Below are positions 35,901-47,300 of a DNA stretch of 64,000 nucleotides, piece after piece. A program made the translations under genes and the position numbers. The stretch lies in assembly GCA_015227615.1 (NCBI GenBank), contig JAALGZ010000013.1, positions 1,116,001-1,180,000 of the forward strand. Reading direction: 5' to 3'. Numbering within the stretch: position 1 is the first letter of the stretch; each line of letters opens with the position of its first letter. Origin of the DNA: Labyrinthula sp. Ha (Eukaryota; Sar; Bigyra; Labyrinthulida; Labyrinthulaceae). The notes under the pieces were generated by a model that saw only the letters and a program-made list of their open reading frames with translations, did no database searches and had not been told where the DNA came from.

Positions 35901-38824
35901 TTTCCAGAGAGAAGGTAACGGAAGATGTCAATAGTCTCCATCAGACGTAGTAAAGGCGAAAACTCAAACGAAAGGTTCAACTGGGCAAGAAAGTTTTTTT
36001 CCTTGATGGATGGGTGTTGGCTAAAATTGTAGGATAGGATCTTTTTCACCGAGTCCAGTTTCCCATATGGCGTAGTACTTTGAATAGAGACTGTAGACAA
36101 CACTTCTTCAACGTAACGCCCTTGAGTAGACCAAGATGCAAGAGCGATACCATAAGTCGCCTCTTTAAGTTCGTCCAACATTCCTAGTTTGGTTGCGTGT
36201 TCTGCTAAGCTTTTTACCCCGTCAAGATTACAAACCGGAATATATCCAGCTAGCTTTTGCAACGCAGTGGCTTCCTGTATAACAAATCTGGGCTCGTAGG
36301 ATACAGCACATCTACTCCTAAACAGCTTATGCCGGAAAGATTTTAGCTTATAAAAAGAAGTTTGATTTTTTCCTTTCCACAAAAGGCCAGGATCATTTAT
36401 ATTGTTTTGGTAGTAGCGCTGAGAGGCATCCCATAGTACCGAGAAGATCTCTACATAAGTTAAAAGTGGGTTCCCAAGAGCATTGGCTGGAGTGGATAAG
36501 ATTTCAATTAGTAAATCCAGGAGGGCGTCAAAACACCAGATGCTTCGAAACTTGTCAGAGGTTGCAATGCGCTCAATAAAATCGCAGATTTCACTTGCTG
36601 TAATGGGCGACCGAAGTAGTGGGCTCAGCATCGTCTTTGCCTTCAAGAATTTGGAGTTAAACTTTTTAGCATCACAGCTCATGAGAGTAGAAAGTATGAT
36701 TAAGACAAAACACGATCGGAATTGCTTCCATACTTTCTGAGATATCTCATTACTTGGGTGGCCATCAACAACAACTCGATTAACATATGAATCAAAGTTA
36801 AGGTAGGACTTGTGCAAAGGGAAGCCTTCATTAGTTAAGGAGCCTACTATCGGATGAAATAGCTCCAACACTGAGTCACATTCCTTTTGCTCATTCTTTA
36901 AGATTTCTTCTAGAATTCTTCTACAAGTTTTCAAGGCAACTTCAAAGTCTAAAAAGGTAACTTCTGCAGAGTTGATAAAAGTAAATATGTAGTTATGGAG
37001 TGGTGTAATAGGGAAAGAGACAAGGTTATAAGGTAGAAAAAGCATAAGAAGCTTTTTAATTTTTGCCTTTTTCTCTTTGCTTACTATTGTATCATCCAGT
37101 TCCACTAAATTCTCCATTTTGATTGACTGATCTTCCAGAACATGTTGTCCACTTATGAGAACCAACGAAGCAGACAAGAATGCAACGCATTTCTCTGGTG
37201 TGTTATTAATGCGTGACTGCGAGAAGTTTTTCAAGAAAAAAGTCAGGTATTCTTGCCTATCAAGAGTAGACCAATATTTTTTCATGCAGGTTTCGATTTT
37301 AAACAATACATTGAGAACTTCTAACTCCGGAACGAGTCTAATTAAGTCAAAGCTTATATCAAGGATGTATTTCAGTACTGCAGTAAGTATTTGTCCCCTA
37401 AATACTACAGGGAAACTTTCAATCAAAGCAACGACTTCGACGGAGAAAGTCTTCGCAGTCGTAAACCAAGAAAGTAAACCCGCAACTGGGAGCAACATTG
37501 GAGGCTCAAAAGCTATATAGCGAAGCTGTTCAATGCCGCCAGACACTCTCCACATGGTTCGAAGTTCTGAAGGAACAACCGCTTTAGTACCGGAACTGAA
37601 TTGGAGTTTGTTTTTAGTTATAGTAAGGTAATGTCGCTTGCCATTCGCTGAAACAAGACATATATAATCCTTGCAACAGTAATATTTGTGAAACAGATGT
37701 TCACTTAGCAGGAAATCAATTAAGATGATGTTATTTGAGGAAGGATCTAACAACCAAAACCCAGTTTTATTTTTCCAAACACATCCGACAATCAAGGATT
37801 TTCCCAAATAAAAAGAAAAGTTTATGTAGACCCCACCAAAAAAAAGCTGATGCTGTCTTGCTTCTGCAGAAACATTAATTACTTTTTCTCTTGAAATAAG
37901 ATACAGATCTCCAGTTGTTGAAACACAACTTATGCATGTTTGTCCAATTGAAACTGATCTAATATTGGATAGCCCTTCAATAGAATGAACCCGTGATGTG
38001 CTAAAATTTTGATACGTTTGCTCTCCTCTATGGCCAGAACATAATACCGCTCCATCTATTGTAGACACCACCGAGAGAGTTTTGTTAAGGCAAAAGCTGA
38101 AAACTTTGTAACCTTCAAATGATTGTTTTGGTTGAATAATTTTATGACAACTATATCCAATCCCAAGTTGTCCATAATCGTTTCGACCTGCACCATAAAG
38201 ATTAAAATTATCGTCTTGGAACAACGTGGAGGCAAAGTTCGCAGAAAATGCCAGCCTAGTGACTTTATGTTTTATATTAGGATTATTAAGCAGCAGTGAA
38301 GTTTTAATCTCAGAAAAAATATTCTCTTTGAAGGAAAACTTTATGGAAGCAACAAACAGGAAATTCTCTGTTCTTGTATCTTCATTATAGATAAGTTCTG
38401 CTGTCAATCTCTCCGTTCGCAAATCACTCTGCATTTTGCAAGAAAAAGGTGTAATAAACCATATACCACATATATCATCATTAACTTTGATCAGTTTTTC
38501 TACATTAACTCCCTTAAATCGGAGAAAACTTGCTGTTTCGTCTTCAAAAATATCAAGAGAAAGTTCCTGCCTTGATGGTGGAATCAGAGACAGCAATATT
38601 ACTTTTATTTTAAATCCAGTTCTATCAAACGAAAAATATTGTCGATTTGATTCGACATTTTGCTGTTTGGGTGGATTCTGGGTGTGTTGCGGGCGATTTC
38701 TTAGGTTATCTTTTCCATGAAGAGTGCTTTTCTCATTTACTTTCTTCAGTAACGACATGGGAAAACAGTTTGAAACAACCCCTCTCGCAATACCACAAAT
38801 ACGAGACAAACACGAAATAAACAT
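32960..38824 (-). CDS. HECT-type E3 ubiquitin ligase with RCC1, SPRY and UBA domains
   Basis: Intronless frame of 1954 residues from ATG 38824 to TAA; an in-frame ATG at 38758 (MSLLKKVNEKST) is an alternative start. Domains in order: RCC1-type repeats at about 188-313 (LYGAGRNDYGQLGIGY, TIDGAVLCSGHRGEQ, TTGDLYLIS); a long helical region; a SPRY domain at about 1110-1240 (GNIFFGVSLGPP, WGWIGCRACWSNG, GDIVQVTLVVE); a UBA domain at about 1290-1325 (LQKLISMGFSEASARKAVEM); and the HECT domain from about 1600 to the end (FRGESADDYSGVFREALSLV, KFFGQLIAICVL). The catalytic Cys is at about 1908 in LPRSHTCFFSIDLPAY, with the usual TCF context. It forms a thioester with ubiquitin and transfers it to substrates. 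The domain set recalls large HERC and HECTD proteins in smaller form; substrates cannot be inferred. Confidence 0.93.
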   Translation of the reverse strand: MFISCLSRICGIARGVVSNCFPMSLLKKVNEKSTLHGKDNLRNRPQHTQNPPKQQNVESNRQYFSFDRTGFKIKVILLSLIPPSRQELSLDIFEDETASFLRFKGVNVEKLIKVNDDICGIWFITPFSCKMQSDLRTERLTAELIYNEDTRTENFLFVASIKFSFKENIFSEIKTSLLLNNPNIKHKVTRLAFSANFASTLFQDDNFNLYGAGRNDYGQLGIGYSCHKIIQPKQSFEGYKVFSFCLNKTLSVVSTIDGAVLCSGHRGEQTYQNFSTSRVHSIEGLSNIRSVSIGQTCISCVSTTGDLYLISREKVINVSAEARQHQLFFGGVYINFSFYLGKSLIVGCVWKNKTGFWLLDPSSNNIILIDFLLSEHLFHKYYCCKDYICLVSANGKRHYLTITKNKLQFSSGTKAVVPSELRTMWRVSGGIEQLRYIAFEPPMLLPVAGLLSWFTTAKTFSVEVVALIESFPVVFRGQILTAVLKYILDISFDLIRLVPELEVLNVLFKIETCMKKYWSTLDRQEYLTFFLKNFSQSRINNTPEKCVAFLSASLVLISGQHVLEDQSIKMENLVELDDTIVSKEKKAKIKKLLMLFLPYNLVSFPITPLHNYIFTFINSAEVTFLDFEVALKTCRRILEEILKNEQKECDSVLELFHPIVGSLTNEGFPLHKSYLNFDSYVNRVVVDGHPSNEISQKVWKQFRSCFVLIILSTLMSCDAKKFNSKFLKAKTMLSPLLRSPITASEICDFIERIATSDKFRSIWCFDALLDLLIEILSTPANALGNPLLTYVEIFSVLWDASQRYYQNNINDPGLLWKGKNQTSFYKLKSFRHKLFRSRCAVSYEPRFVIQEATALQKLAGYIPVCNLDGVKSLAEHATKLGMLDELKEATYGIALASWSTQGRYVEEVLSTVSIQSTTPYGKLDSVKKILSYNFSQHPSIKEKNFLAQLNLSFEFSPLLRLMETIDIFRYLLSGNKVLALPGNYLLANDLFLELLLQLKFSINPVFEVEKSLYFKQASALMMCIRNISESPTVLRFSLFSKSKEKHVHFDFAGDYKMTSITLCSSRFTFVELPLEKIPIAPLFHGQSISCIRNRVTYAANKIWKSVYSPTPVYAGSFTWSARINNVSPAGNIFFGVSLGPPNLENYVGSESTSWGWIGCRACWSNGRKTKDNFGNRVKTGDIVQVTLVVEKLTSRLIVRIGEVCFGEAFDNLPGMEISVRSKKAFYPVFSFYNSEDSITVLSMSPAQDVEGLKWNYLKTCNFSIPPTAGFSLDSSYETDGENKNMEPSHEHNLQKLISMGFSEASARKAVEMYGADTSACVNFMVLNPDAIAAAEMNAAIRSKRKERSLLVQLHDSFLNSTLSLLGPYFTDEIESFMKLQAISPALNTSAKEISQLSRHQIKHVPKEQEKVSLKEVKTGVEIKVYPHLSCEVSRSLSLNYIIRLKLSVFQKLLRDVTERDIIDLKNKIEKFMYATGTSAQTVNLVQFIEKYYGGNFQVKFCVAAKLLVGLNLRLLDLRSWMFRKSSSAYIKQLCKTKKLIFDEVRLVFFRYEIKKLSKSDESRRPSVVLDRQKQTSSIFDQLFYQLCKKNIDNKLTLPLPELLRHSESWYTIFRGESADDYSGVFREALSLVFEEQFENNTESCKLFLPSPNNVNNTGGSRDLWVPNPNCTSETDILKYKFFGQLIAICVLTENPVPFPAPKIIWKHIIGEPISIKDFLVLDIGLQEQWHTVSTYPADVIRSMVFCFSVTTLDNRVHNLLFDGDNKVIETREDIKLFLRLVRDYKENEVRFQLDAIRDGFYSLLPVHSVKLLSPRLLADIIVGQINLEVDLLKENTVYGDAVLPSDKQIQFFWLALKSFSAKQKEMYLQFVLGRSRLAHNPDSWERKHKIDLLITTEPDKYLPRSHTCFFSIDLPAYSSFDICRKRLLFAITECKTINADETAVAQEASAMISE

Positions 38825-41800
38825 GATATATCTCACAAGTACGAAAATATTAAAGAGTATAAAACAAAACTCCAATCATTGTTTGCAAAACAATTGTATT
38901 AGTTAGTTAAGTCGGAACAGATGAAGAGGAACACCCGAGCACTAGTTCACACTATACTCTGTCTGCTCAGGCATCGCTTTGACCGAAAGAACGAAAAGCA
39001 ATAAACTTATAGCGTGAGAGAAACATCTAAAACCTCGGACAAAAGTTTAAACTGGTTGTCTTGAACCCACATTATTACTTTTTACCGATACCATTTGGTC
39101 TCTTTTCTGGATGACTAGTGTAGAATACCTGGCCTCCTTAGGATACCAATTTCGATCCTGGAAGAAAGTAGTGGATTACAGCTAAATAAAAGCTAGAAAC
39201 TCCCAAGTTCTGCTAAAGTTAGCATTTATTTAAAATAGAAAATCTTCCAGAAATTTTAATAAGTTAACAAGGTCCTTTTTTTCTGGCATGTTCATTTTCT
39301 GCCAAAATGAAAAATAAGAGCCGTGAGAGGAAACGTCAATTTAGTTCGATAATAATTTACTGCCTATAATAATGTTTATTTTTGAGTAAACCATGACACT
39401 AAGAATGTATTCACAACTTTTATGAATAATGCTTTTTGTTTCGGGATTTCTTTTTATTTTCCCTTAAAATGATCTGGGCTCATCTGGGGGTAACGAAGCA
39501 TTTCCCTCTCCAAGCCTTGGGTGATGCTCGGAATAGATGGCAAAATAAAAAATTTCATTCAAGGAGCAAGGTCTCATATTAGTGGAATCTTGCAAATCTA
39601 ATGTTTGACACTAACTGAAGCAAGAACCAGGAAATGAACCTTGGCATCTTGATGGAAGCAGAGGCGAGCGACTTAAATTAAACGCATTCTCGCTTAAGCG
39701 GTACAAGTCGTTTGTTTCTGATAGCAACAAAACCAAAATTATAACAAAATATGCAAGAACACTAACTTTTCACATTGTCGGCAAATGTTTCGAGTTTTTG
39801 GACGATTCTTATGCTCAGGTACTCGCAGTATAGTGGAAACGTCTTCTAATCATGTTAGATATGTACAGCTGCGTGGACTGTGCTCTCTGTGCTTGAGGTC
39901 ACAATTATTTAGGTTCAAAGTTTAAAGCCATTTGCTTTTTATAAGAGAAAGTGAAATAGAAGACTACAACTGAAGAAGCCAGCAAATTTGAGAAATGATT
40001 CTTTGAGCACTTAATGAGACCACTTGAACTTAATTCGGATGAATGGTCAGATAAGATGTACCGGGTTATTCATAAGAGTTGAGATAACTGGATCAACCAG
40101 CAACTATGTCAACAAGCTAAAGTCTCTTTTCTAGATTAAATTGCTTAGTTGGTATCTTCAACAATATTATTGACGAGATCATATGGTTTTCTATACCGTG
40201 TCTTGCTTTCACTTGAATCTCTAGGAAGCTGACAGCCTGGTAGACTAATGGCAACAGAACTCATAACAGTGTTATCTACATCTTAATCTTAATTGCCTAA
40301 AATGATCCAGCTAAGATACACCATTAAATAAAAAACATTGAGATTAGTTCTTGTTTTAATGGTCTCCTGTAACGCTCTAGATAAAAAAATAATATTAAAA
40401 TCTAATACATGGTGTCTATGAATATAAATATCCTAAGTTAAACTGGTACCAATATGTAATGTAGTGACCCATCTTATTTGCTAGAGTATAATTGTCTGAG
40501 CTCAAGAATAACCCAAAGACGAAGAATTCACCGAGAAAAAAAAATTTAGTATTCTTGCATACTTTGTTGTGCTTTTGTTCTTGTTCGTGTAGCAAATGAC
40601 TGCTAGGACCAGTTCAAAAAAAATAACGCTCTAATTAATTTGCTTTCAAATCAGAGAAATAGCACTTGTAGGCTGTAAAGAATATTATTGTTTCATCTAT
40701 ATTAAAATTTCTTCATTAAATAAACTAATAAAAAAAGTGACGAACATATATATATATATATATGTGTGTTATTAGAGCTTCTTTATCCTCCTATTATGCT
40801 ATGTCCAGTTCCCATTTATTATCACCAAACCCCTCATAAATAATCTTGAAACATAAACCAAAGTTAAATCAAGGTTTTCTCTTATAGATAAACTACATGT
40901 AGTTTTTTTAGTGGAACGAAGCGACAGCAAATGCATATTTTGAGAGTAACATGCCTACGACAAATTAGTTGGATGATGAAGTATTCACAATACAAAGTGA
41001 GTTATCGGTTTCTTATGCAATCTCTCGCGTTAGTCAATTGTCAAGTTAAAATTAATAAGTAACAGTTAGAATATTGTATCACACTGGGATCGCTTTTTTT
41101 AAAGCAATAGCATATTGTTCGCGGCCATAATAAATTGTATTAATTTGTATTTGTTAGAGCATATTTATGGTACATTTTATAAATAAGAGAACAAATAGTC
41201 ATTTTAAGAACTATTATAGACTTAAGAAACAAATATTATTCTATTTAGCCTAGTTATTATATCTCAAAAATTCTACTTGTCATGGCTTTTACTTTGTTTT
41301 CTTTACTTTGTATTTCCTTATTTAATGAACGATGAATTTCTCAGAATGTTTTTTTATCAATACTTACAACTAAGTAGCCATTTTTCTTGTATTACAGAGA
41401 AATTAATTGAGATATGAAACATATTATTATAATCAGGGTATATGTCACTAGTATTAGCTGACGATTTGAGATGGTTAGCTTAATAATGATCTACCAAGAA
41501 GACACAAAAACAACCAATTAGAAGTACCCCAGAAAAACAGTTTAGTTGAGGTGGTAACTAATTTTTCATATTTATATCTATGAAAACCGAGATATATTTT
41601 ATTCTTAGGTATTGAAACTTACTAAAATGTATACTATCACTTACAATATTTTTTTAGGGTCTCATCTGCAGAACACCAATGATATGCCTCCTTTAGATAT
41701 GGTGCATCAGACCATCTATAAGATAAAGAAACATGTATTTTTAGAACATAAACTCAAAAGGTCTGTTTATTAATTTTAGATTCTACATTATCACGGAAAA

Positions 41801-44200
41801 TTTGCGCTCAATTCGAAAACAATGTTTTATGAGTTGGCAAGATGTGGTACATAGAATTGTAGAGGATTGTATCAAGTTCATTTATATAAAATGAACAGGT
41901 GCGTCTTCTCATACTTTACAGAAACATACAAAAGAACTCTAAAATGAGGATATTTTGGGTATGAAAAAAGTATTGGATACTACTGTTGGATTTATCAGAG
42001 TACATGTGGAGATGTGCTTCATAGCTAAACCCCCAGGTCACAAAGTTGATCTTATTTTCCTGGTTTCCCGGTAAAGTAAACTAAAATTTTCCAAAATAAT
42101 TAATGACAAATTCGGTTCTAGGCTCCTGGTATTAATCGATCTTATTCAAGATTAAATGTAATATAAATTCCTGAAAATCTCAGTTCACATTGCAATGTAT
42201 CTCTATATAGAGTTCGTTGCTGGTTGTTAAGCTAGAGCACCCTTAAAATATGCGGTAGAGTTTAGATGAGAAACTTCTCCAGCATCTTGTGAATTTCTAA
42301 GAATATATGTAAATAATATGGAAAGGTAGTTAAGTGATTACCAGGATGAAAGTTAATTTGGACAATTAAACAAGATTTAATTATGTTATTAAAGAAGACC
42401 TCTCAATTTTATACGCCGTAATTGTAGTTTCTTCTAGATAAATTCCCATTAACGCTTGAAACATGGTTAAGTGACACTTAGGAGTTAGAACATATATGCT
42501 CGCCAGGAAGTTAGAGACTCAAAATTGAATAAAAGGGAATACCCCGGTTAGGGTTGAGATAAGAATGTCGAAGTACATTAGTTAACCGACTAAGAGGCAT
42601 ACATTCAAACAAGTTAAGAACTCAAGGAAAAGATGGGAAAAGCACATCTAGTATACATACGCGCAAGAGTTGCGTCATGCTTATACTAAAAGCAATTCTT
42701 TTGAAAAAAATTGAACATAGTATTCATAAACTAGATAGCAGGTGACGAATATCCCAGTAACTTCGTTTTACGTTGTTCAATAATAGACTACTGGGGATGA
42801 AAGCACAATTAAATATCTAACATTTATCAAAACCCCTCTATCATTGAGTTGTATCTAGGATACACCCTGTCTTATCAAGGGTGCTATTTTAAATTATAAA
42901 ATTATTAAGAGCATTGGCTTTCAACAAATGGGCATATGTGAATGCTGTAAGATCCCTTATTCAATATATGACTAGTAATACCAAGAACAATACTGAGTCA
43001 ACAATCTTGTATCAACTAGTCGTTTCTATTTCCCAATTCATGTGATAATATTTAAATTTCATGTAATATACGTTCTACTTTTCCTTGAAGATATAATACA
43101 AGAAACTGAGACAGGAGCTCTTTTGAATTATGAACTAAATTCATATGTTCTACAATTAAGACAGGCATTTGGAATATACTCTATAATATTAAAAATATAT
43201 GACCAAATATTAAAATAATAATAACATATCTGATATTTTACAGTAACTAGTTATTTTTTTTTGCAATTTAACTCTTTTTGAGCCGCAGACGGTCTTTCTT
43301 TAACAAGACAAATCTATTTTACTCATTCCAAAAGCTAAAACTAGCCCTGTAAAATGTTTGCCATAGTTTTTGAAAGCTGAGTAAATGTGAATAATAATAA
43401 AAAACTCTTGCAATGGATTTCTAGCTAAAGTATTTCCTTCATGTCAGCGTATAATATAGAATAATTTCTCTATCCTTACATATATGCTTCTTTTAGATCC
43501 AAGGTTAAGGTTTGAACTTCAAACGAAAAAGGATGATTATAATTTAAGTAATAGTTTGAAATAGTTTCAAGGGAAAAAAAACTAAGTAATAAGGAGTTTT
43601 ATACCCCTTATCCCCAAAAATAATTCAAAATTTTTGCACACTTTCTCGCTAGGCATATCTTCATTCATGACGGGAAAGATACAGTGTTCGGTTCTCCCGG
43701 TTTATCTCAAGAGCTATGGGCGGGAAATTTTCAAATAAAATTATTTGAAAAAAAATTAAAATACATTTATTTTATTCAATGGATATTTTTGTAGTCATGT
43801 GCCTCAGTTATAGACGATAGCTAAGCACGATAAAAATAAAACAATAAAATTCTTTATTGTAAGACAGAATGAAATAGCAAAGTATAAGCTCTGTATGAAT
43901 TCAAATTTGCTTTATGTATAGTATTAATTTATTTATTTTAAATTTAGTTTATTTTAAGTTCTGAATAAACTTTGAACTAGGCCTTCCAAAGTTTTTAATA
44001 ATTAGCAGAAACAACTGCTCTTAACCATGGACAACAAGCCAAGCAAAATTTTACCAATCAACGAGAAAATACTTTAAGACCTCAGAAAATTAAAATTAAG
44101 TACAAAAATTTATTATTTGTAATAATGAATGCTGTTATTTCTTGACAGAGTGCTTGTTCACGTTGGCTGAAGTCGCAACAGCCAACAGGTTGCATGTTTT
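38825..44200. other. Intergenic region upstream of the HECT and PUFA synthase genes
   Basis: About 5.4 kb separate two divergent large genes. I see no gene and in particular no trace of PUFA synthase subunit A, which is the divergent neighbour of subunit B in some thraustochytrids. The stretch 39200-43700 is especially AT-rich. Near the PUFA gene there is a 7-bp inverted repeat (GTTGGCT at 44162 and AGCCAAC at 44180). Confidence 0.6.
40746..40769. repeat. (AT)9 microsatellite followed by GTGTGT
   Basis: Uninterrupted AT dinucleotides at 40746-40763 run into a short GT run. Confidence 0.9.
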
Positions 44201-44230
44201 TTCTTGTATCTGCAATGTGGCATTACCATA
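44201..44230 (+). promoter_or_regulatory. Bipartite promoter motif upstream of PUFA synthase B
   Basis: TTCTTGTATCTGCA (44201-44214) is followed after one base by TGTGGCATTACCATA (44216-44230), ending 115 bp before the start codon. Both parts recur, in the same order, upstream of the alpha/beta hydrolase gene at 54842-54887. A CRE-like GACGTCA lies downstream at 44264. Function is inferred from recurrence and position only. Confidence 0.55.
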
Positions 44231-44344
44231 GATAATTTCGTGATCATAAATACGCACAACAAAGACGTCACTAACCGTCAAGTCGATTACGTTGCCCAAC
44301 AAACTAAATCATCTTTCCCGAGGATATAAATATTAAAATAAAAA

Positions 44345-47300
44345 ATGCCAAGTGTACCAACACCAAAGATATGGAGAAAAACCGAACGAAATAAACCCTC
44401 GGCCATAGCAGTTTGCGGCCTTGCACTACGTTATGGAAGTTGTGAAACACATGACGAGTTTTATGAAAGCCTTATGAAAGGAGAGTTCAACTCTTCTGGA
44501 ATCACTGAAAAGAGACTTGATTCTTCTGATAAAGATCTCCACTATCTTCGAAAGAGATCAAAGTTCTCTGATACTTTTGTCAACGACAGATATGCTACGA
44601 TTGACTCGTCAAAGAAGGAGCATCGAAGTGAGCACGAACTGCTTCTTAAACTTACTCAAGAAGCTTTAAATGACTATGCAGTGAAGAAAGCTACTTTGCA
44701 CAAAGAAACCGAGTCTGGCTTTGACGCTTCAAAGCTTGAGGGAAAGAAAGTTGGAGTGGTTGCTGGAAACCTGAATTTTCCCAGAGACAACTTACAGGGG
44801 GAGTTCACAAATCTATACCAAAAACATTTAGAAGAAAAAATTTCTTCCTTTGGTGGTTCAGGAATTTTTAGAGAAGATTTGCCGAATTTATGGAGTCAAA
44901 GACCAGAGGCCACGGAAGACTACCTAAACTCTCCAAACAATAATTATTTCCACGAGAACTTGGATCCCGCGTCTTATGTTGCGCATAAATTGAACCTTAA
45001 GTCGTCTGGGTCTAAATCTGTACACTACTCTATTGATGCTGCTTGTGCTTCAAGTTTATACATTCTTCGCCTAGCTCAGGAGCACCTTCTAAATGGAGAT
45101 TGTGATATTATGCTGGCTGGTGCTGCAACTTTGCCTGATCCATTTTTTATTTTATCTGGGTTTTCTGCATTTCAAGCTCTTCCTGTTCCTGGCCCAATTA
45201 ATAACAGTGTTCCATGGAGATTGGGTTCATCAGGTCTTACTCCAGGAGAAGGTGGTGCTATTGTTGTAATGAAGCGTCTTGAAGATGCAGTTAAGGATGG
45301 AGATTACATATATGGCGTTATGGTAGAAACTGGAATTAACAACTCTGGTCGTGGATTACCACTTAAACCAATTATGCCGTCTGAGTTGTCATGTCTGCTT
45401 GAAACTTATGATTTAGTGTCTAAGAGTGAAAAGAATTTGTTGGTTGATTATGTTGAGTGTCATGCCACTGGAACTGAGCAGGGAGATCAAGTTGAGCTTG
45501 ATGCAATGCTGCAGTGTTATGAGGACGAATTGAAGCAGAAGATGCCGCTATTTGGAAGCTCAAAGGGAAATTTTGGACACACTCTTGTAGCTGCTGGATT
45601 TGCAGGTGTCTCGAAATTGCTATTGTCTATGCAAAGAGAAACTATTCCACCAACTCCAGGAATTACAACTGAAAATAAGATGCACGGAAATGTGGTTTTT
45701 AAACCTCAATCTTGGCCGTACTTGAATCCCGCTGATTCAGGATTTAAGATAAAATGCGGGGCTGTCTCAGCTTTTGGTTTTGGTGGAACAAATGCTCATT
45801 CTGTATTTATTAACTTTCCAAATGAGGAATTGCAATTAAGACGAAGCTTAAAGCTGTATAAAAGCCTGTCAAGCAAAGTTATCCTTAATGATAACAAGAA
45901 AGAAAAAATCAGCATTGTTGGAATGGGTTGTCATTTTGGAAGTCTAGACTCATTAGAAAAGTTTGAAGACGCTATATATCATCACAAGAATATTATGAAA
46001 CCAATTAGTAAAGATACAAAAAGGTGGAGATTCTTGAGGAAAGATGATGGGTTTGTCAAAGCTCTTGGGTTTGACCCAAATAAAGATATATTTGCAGGAT
46101 GCATTGAAAAATTTAACATTGATTTCTCAAAGATCCGTACTCCAATGTTGAAACAGGATCTTCTTATGCCGCAACATTTTATTGCCTTGAAGACAATAGA
46201 TGACGCAATAGAGGATTACGAGCAAAAGACTAAGCTCAAAGTAAAAGGCTCACGAACAGGAGTTTTTGTAGGATTGTCAACTGATTTAGAGGTTTACAGA
46301 CATAAAGCCAGAGTAATTCTTAAGGAAAGACTAAAGGATGTTCTAGACAAGAGTGAAGCCTCACAGGATGAAGTGCTGAGGAGGCTCATGGACTACGTAC
46401 ACGAACAAGGAAATAGCACGAGTTATACGAGTTACATCGGAAACATCTTAGCAACAAGAGTAAGTGCAAAATATAATTTTACAGGACCAGCATTTAGTGT
46501 TACAGAGGGAGACAACTCTGCCATCAGATGTTTAGATGTTGCTAAACTGTTGATAGATGTGGGTTGTATTGACAATGCTATAATCTGTGGAGTAGAGTTA
46601 CGATGCTCAGCGGAGGGAGTTTACCAAATTGCAAAGCTGAGTAAGCTTAGACAGAGTGAAATAGCAGCGAATCCATTCGAGTCTGATTTCCTGACAAGAG
46701 GTATCTCTTTAGGTGAAGGAGCTGGAGCTCTTGTTTTAACAAGGGAGAGTACCGAAGTGCCATCGTATTCTACTTTGGAGTTATTGAGTTTTGGTGGCTC
46801 CGTTGATGCCACACCGCTGGACTCCTTTCCAGTAGAGTTAGTCGAAATGAATGGTGAGCAGCTGGGAACTCAAGTAAAATCGTTTTCTCAACTAAAAAGG
46901 AACCCTTTCTCGTTTAGAACAATGGCTCTTACCAGTCATGAGACAGTAACTGGGTCCCTTGGAATCTCAGGCACCATGGCTGGGTTGATCAAGACATCAT
47001 TATGTTTGTATAATAGATATATACCACAATCATTGGCAAATGGCAAGAGCTTTGAAATTGATGAAAATCTGCAAATTGTTGATGAAGCCCTAAACAAAAA
47101 ATTTTGGATTCCACACTACTCAAGAAGTTGGGTTAAAAATGATGCATTTGACAAAACCAACACTAGTACAAACCGGTATGCAGCGATGTCTCTAATATCA
47201 AGGAGTGGATCGCATTGTCTCGCTGTACTTAAAGATACTGGAAGTTATGAGAAAAGAAACCTGTATGCCTCAGCAGTGGGAAAGGATGAAAACCCTCAAT

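Noticed and set aside
44325-44332. TATAAATA as a TATA box for the PUFA gene
   Set aside because: It lies only 13 bp before the start codon, too close for a transcription start between them.
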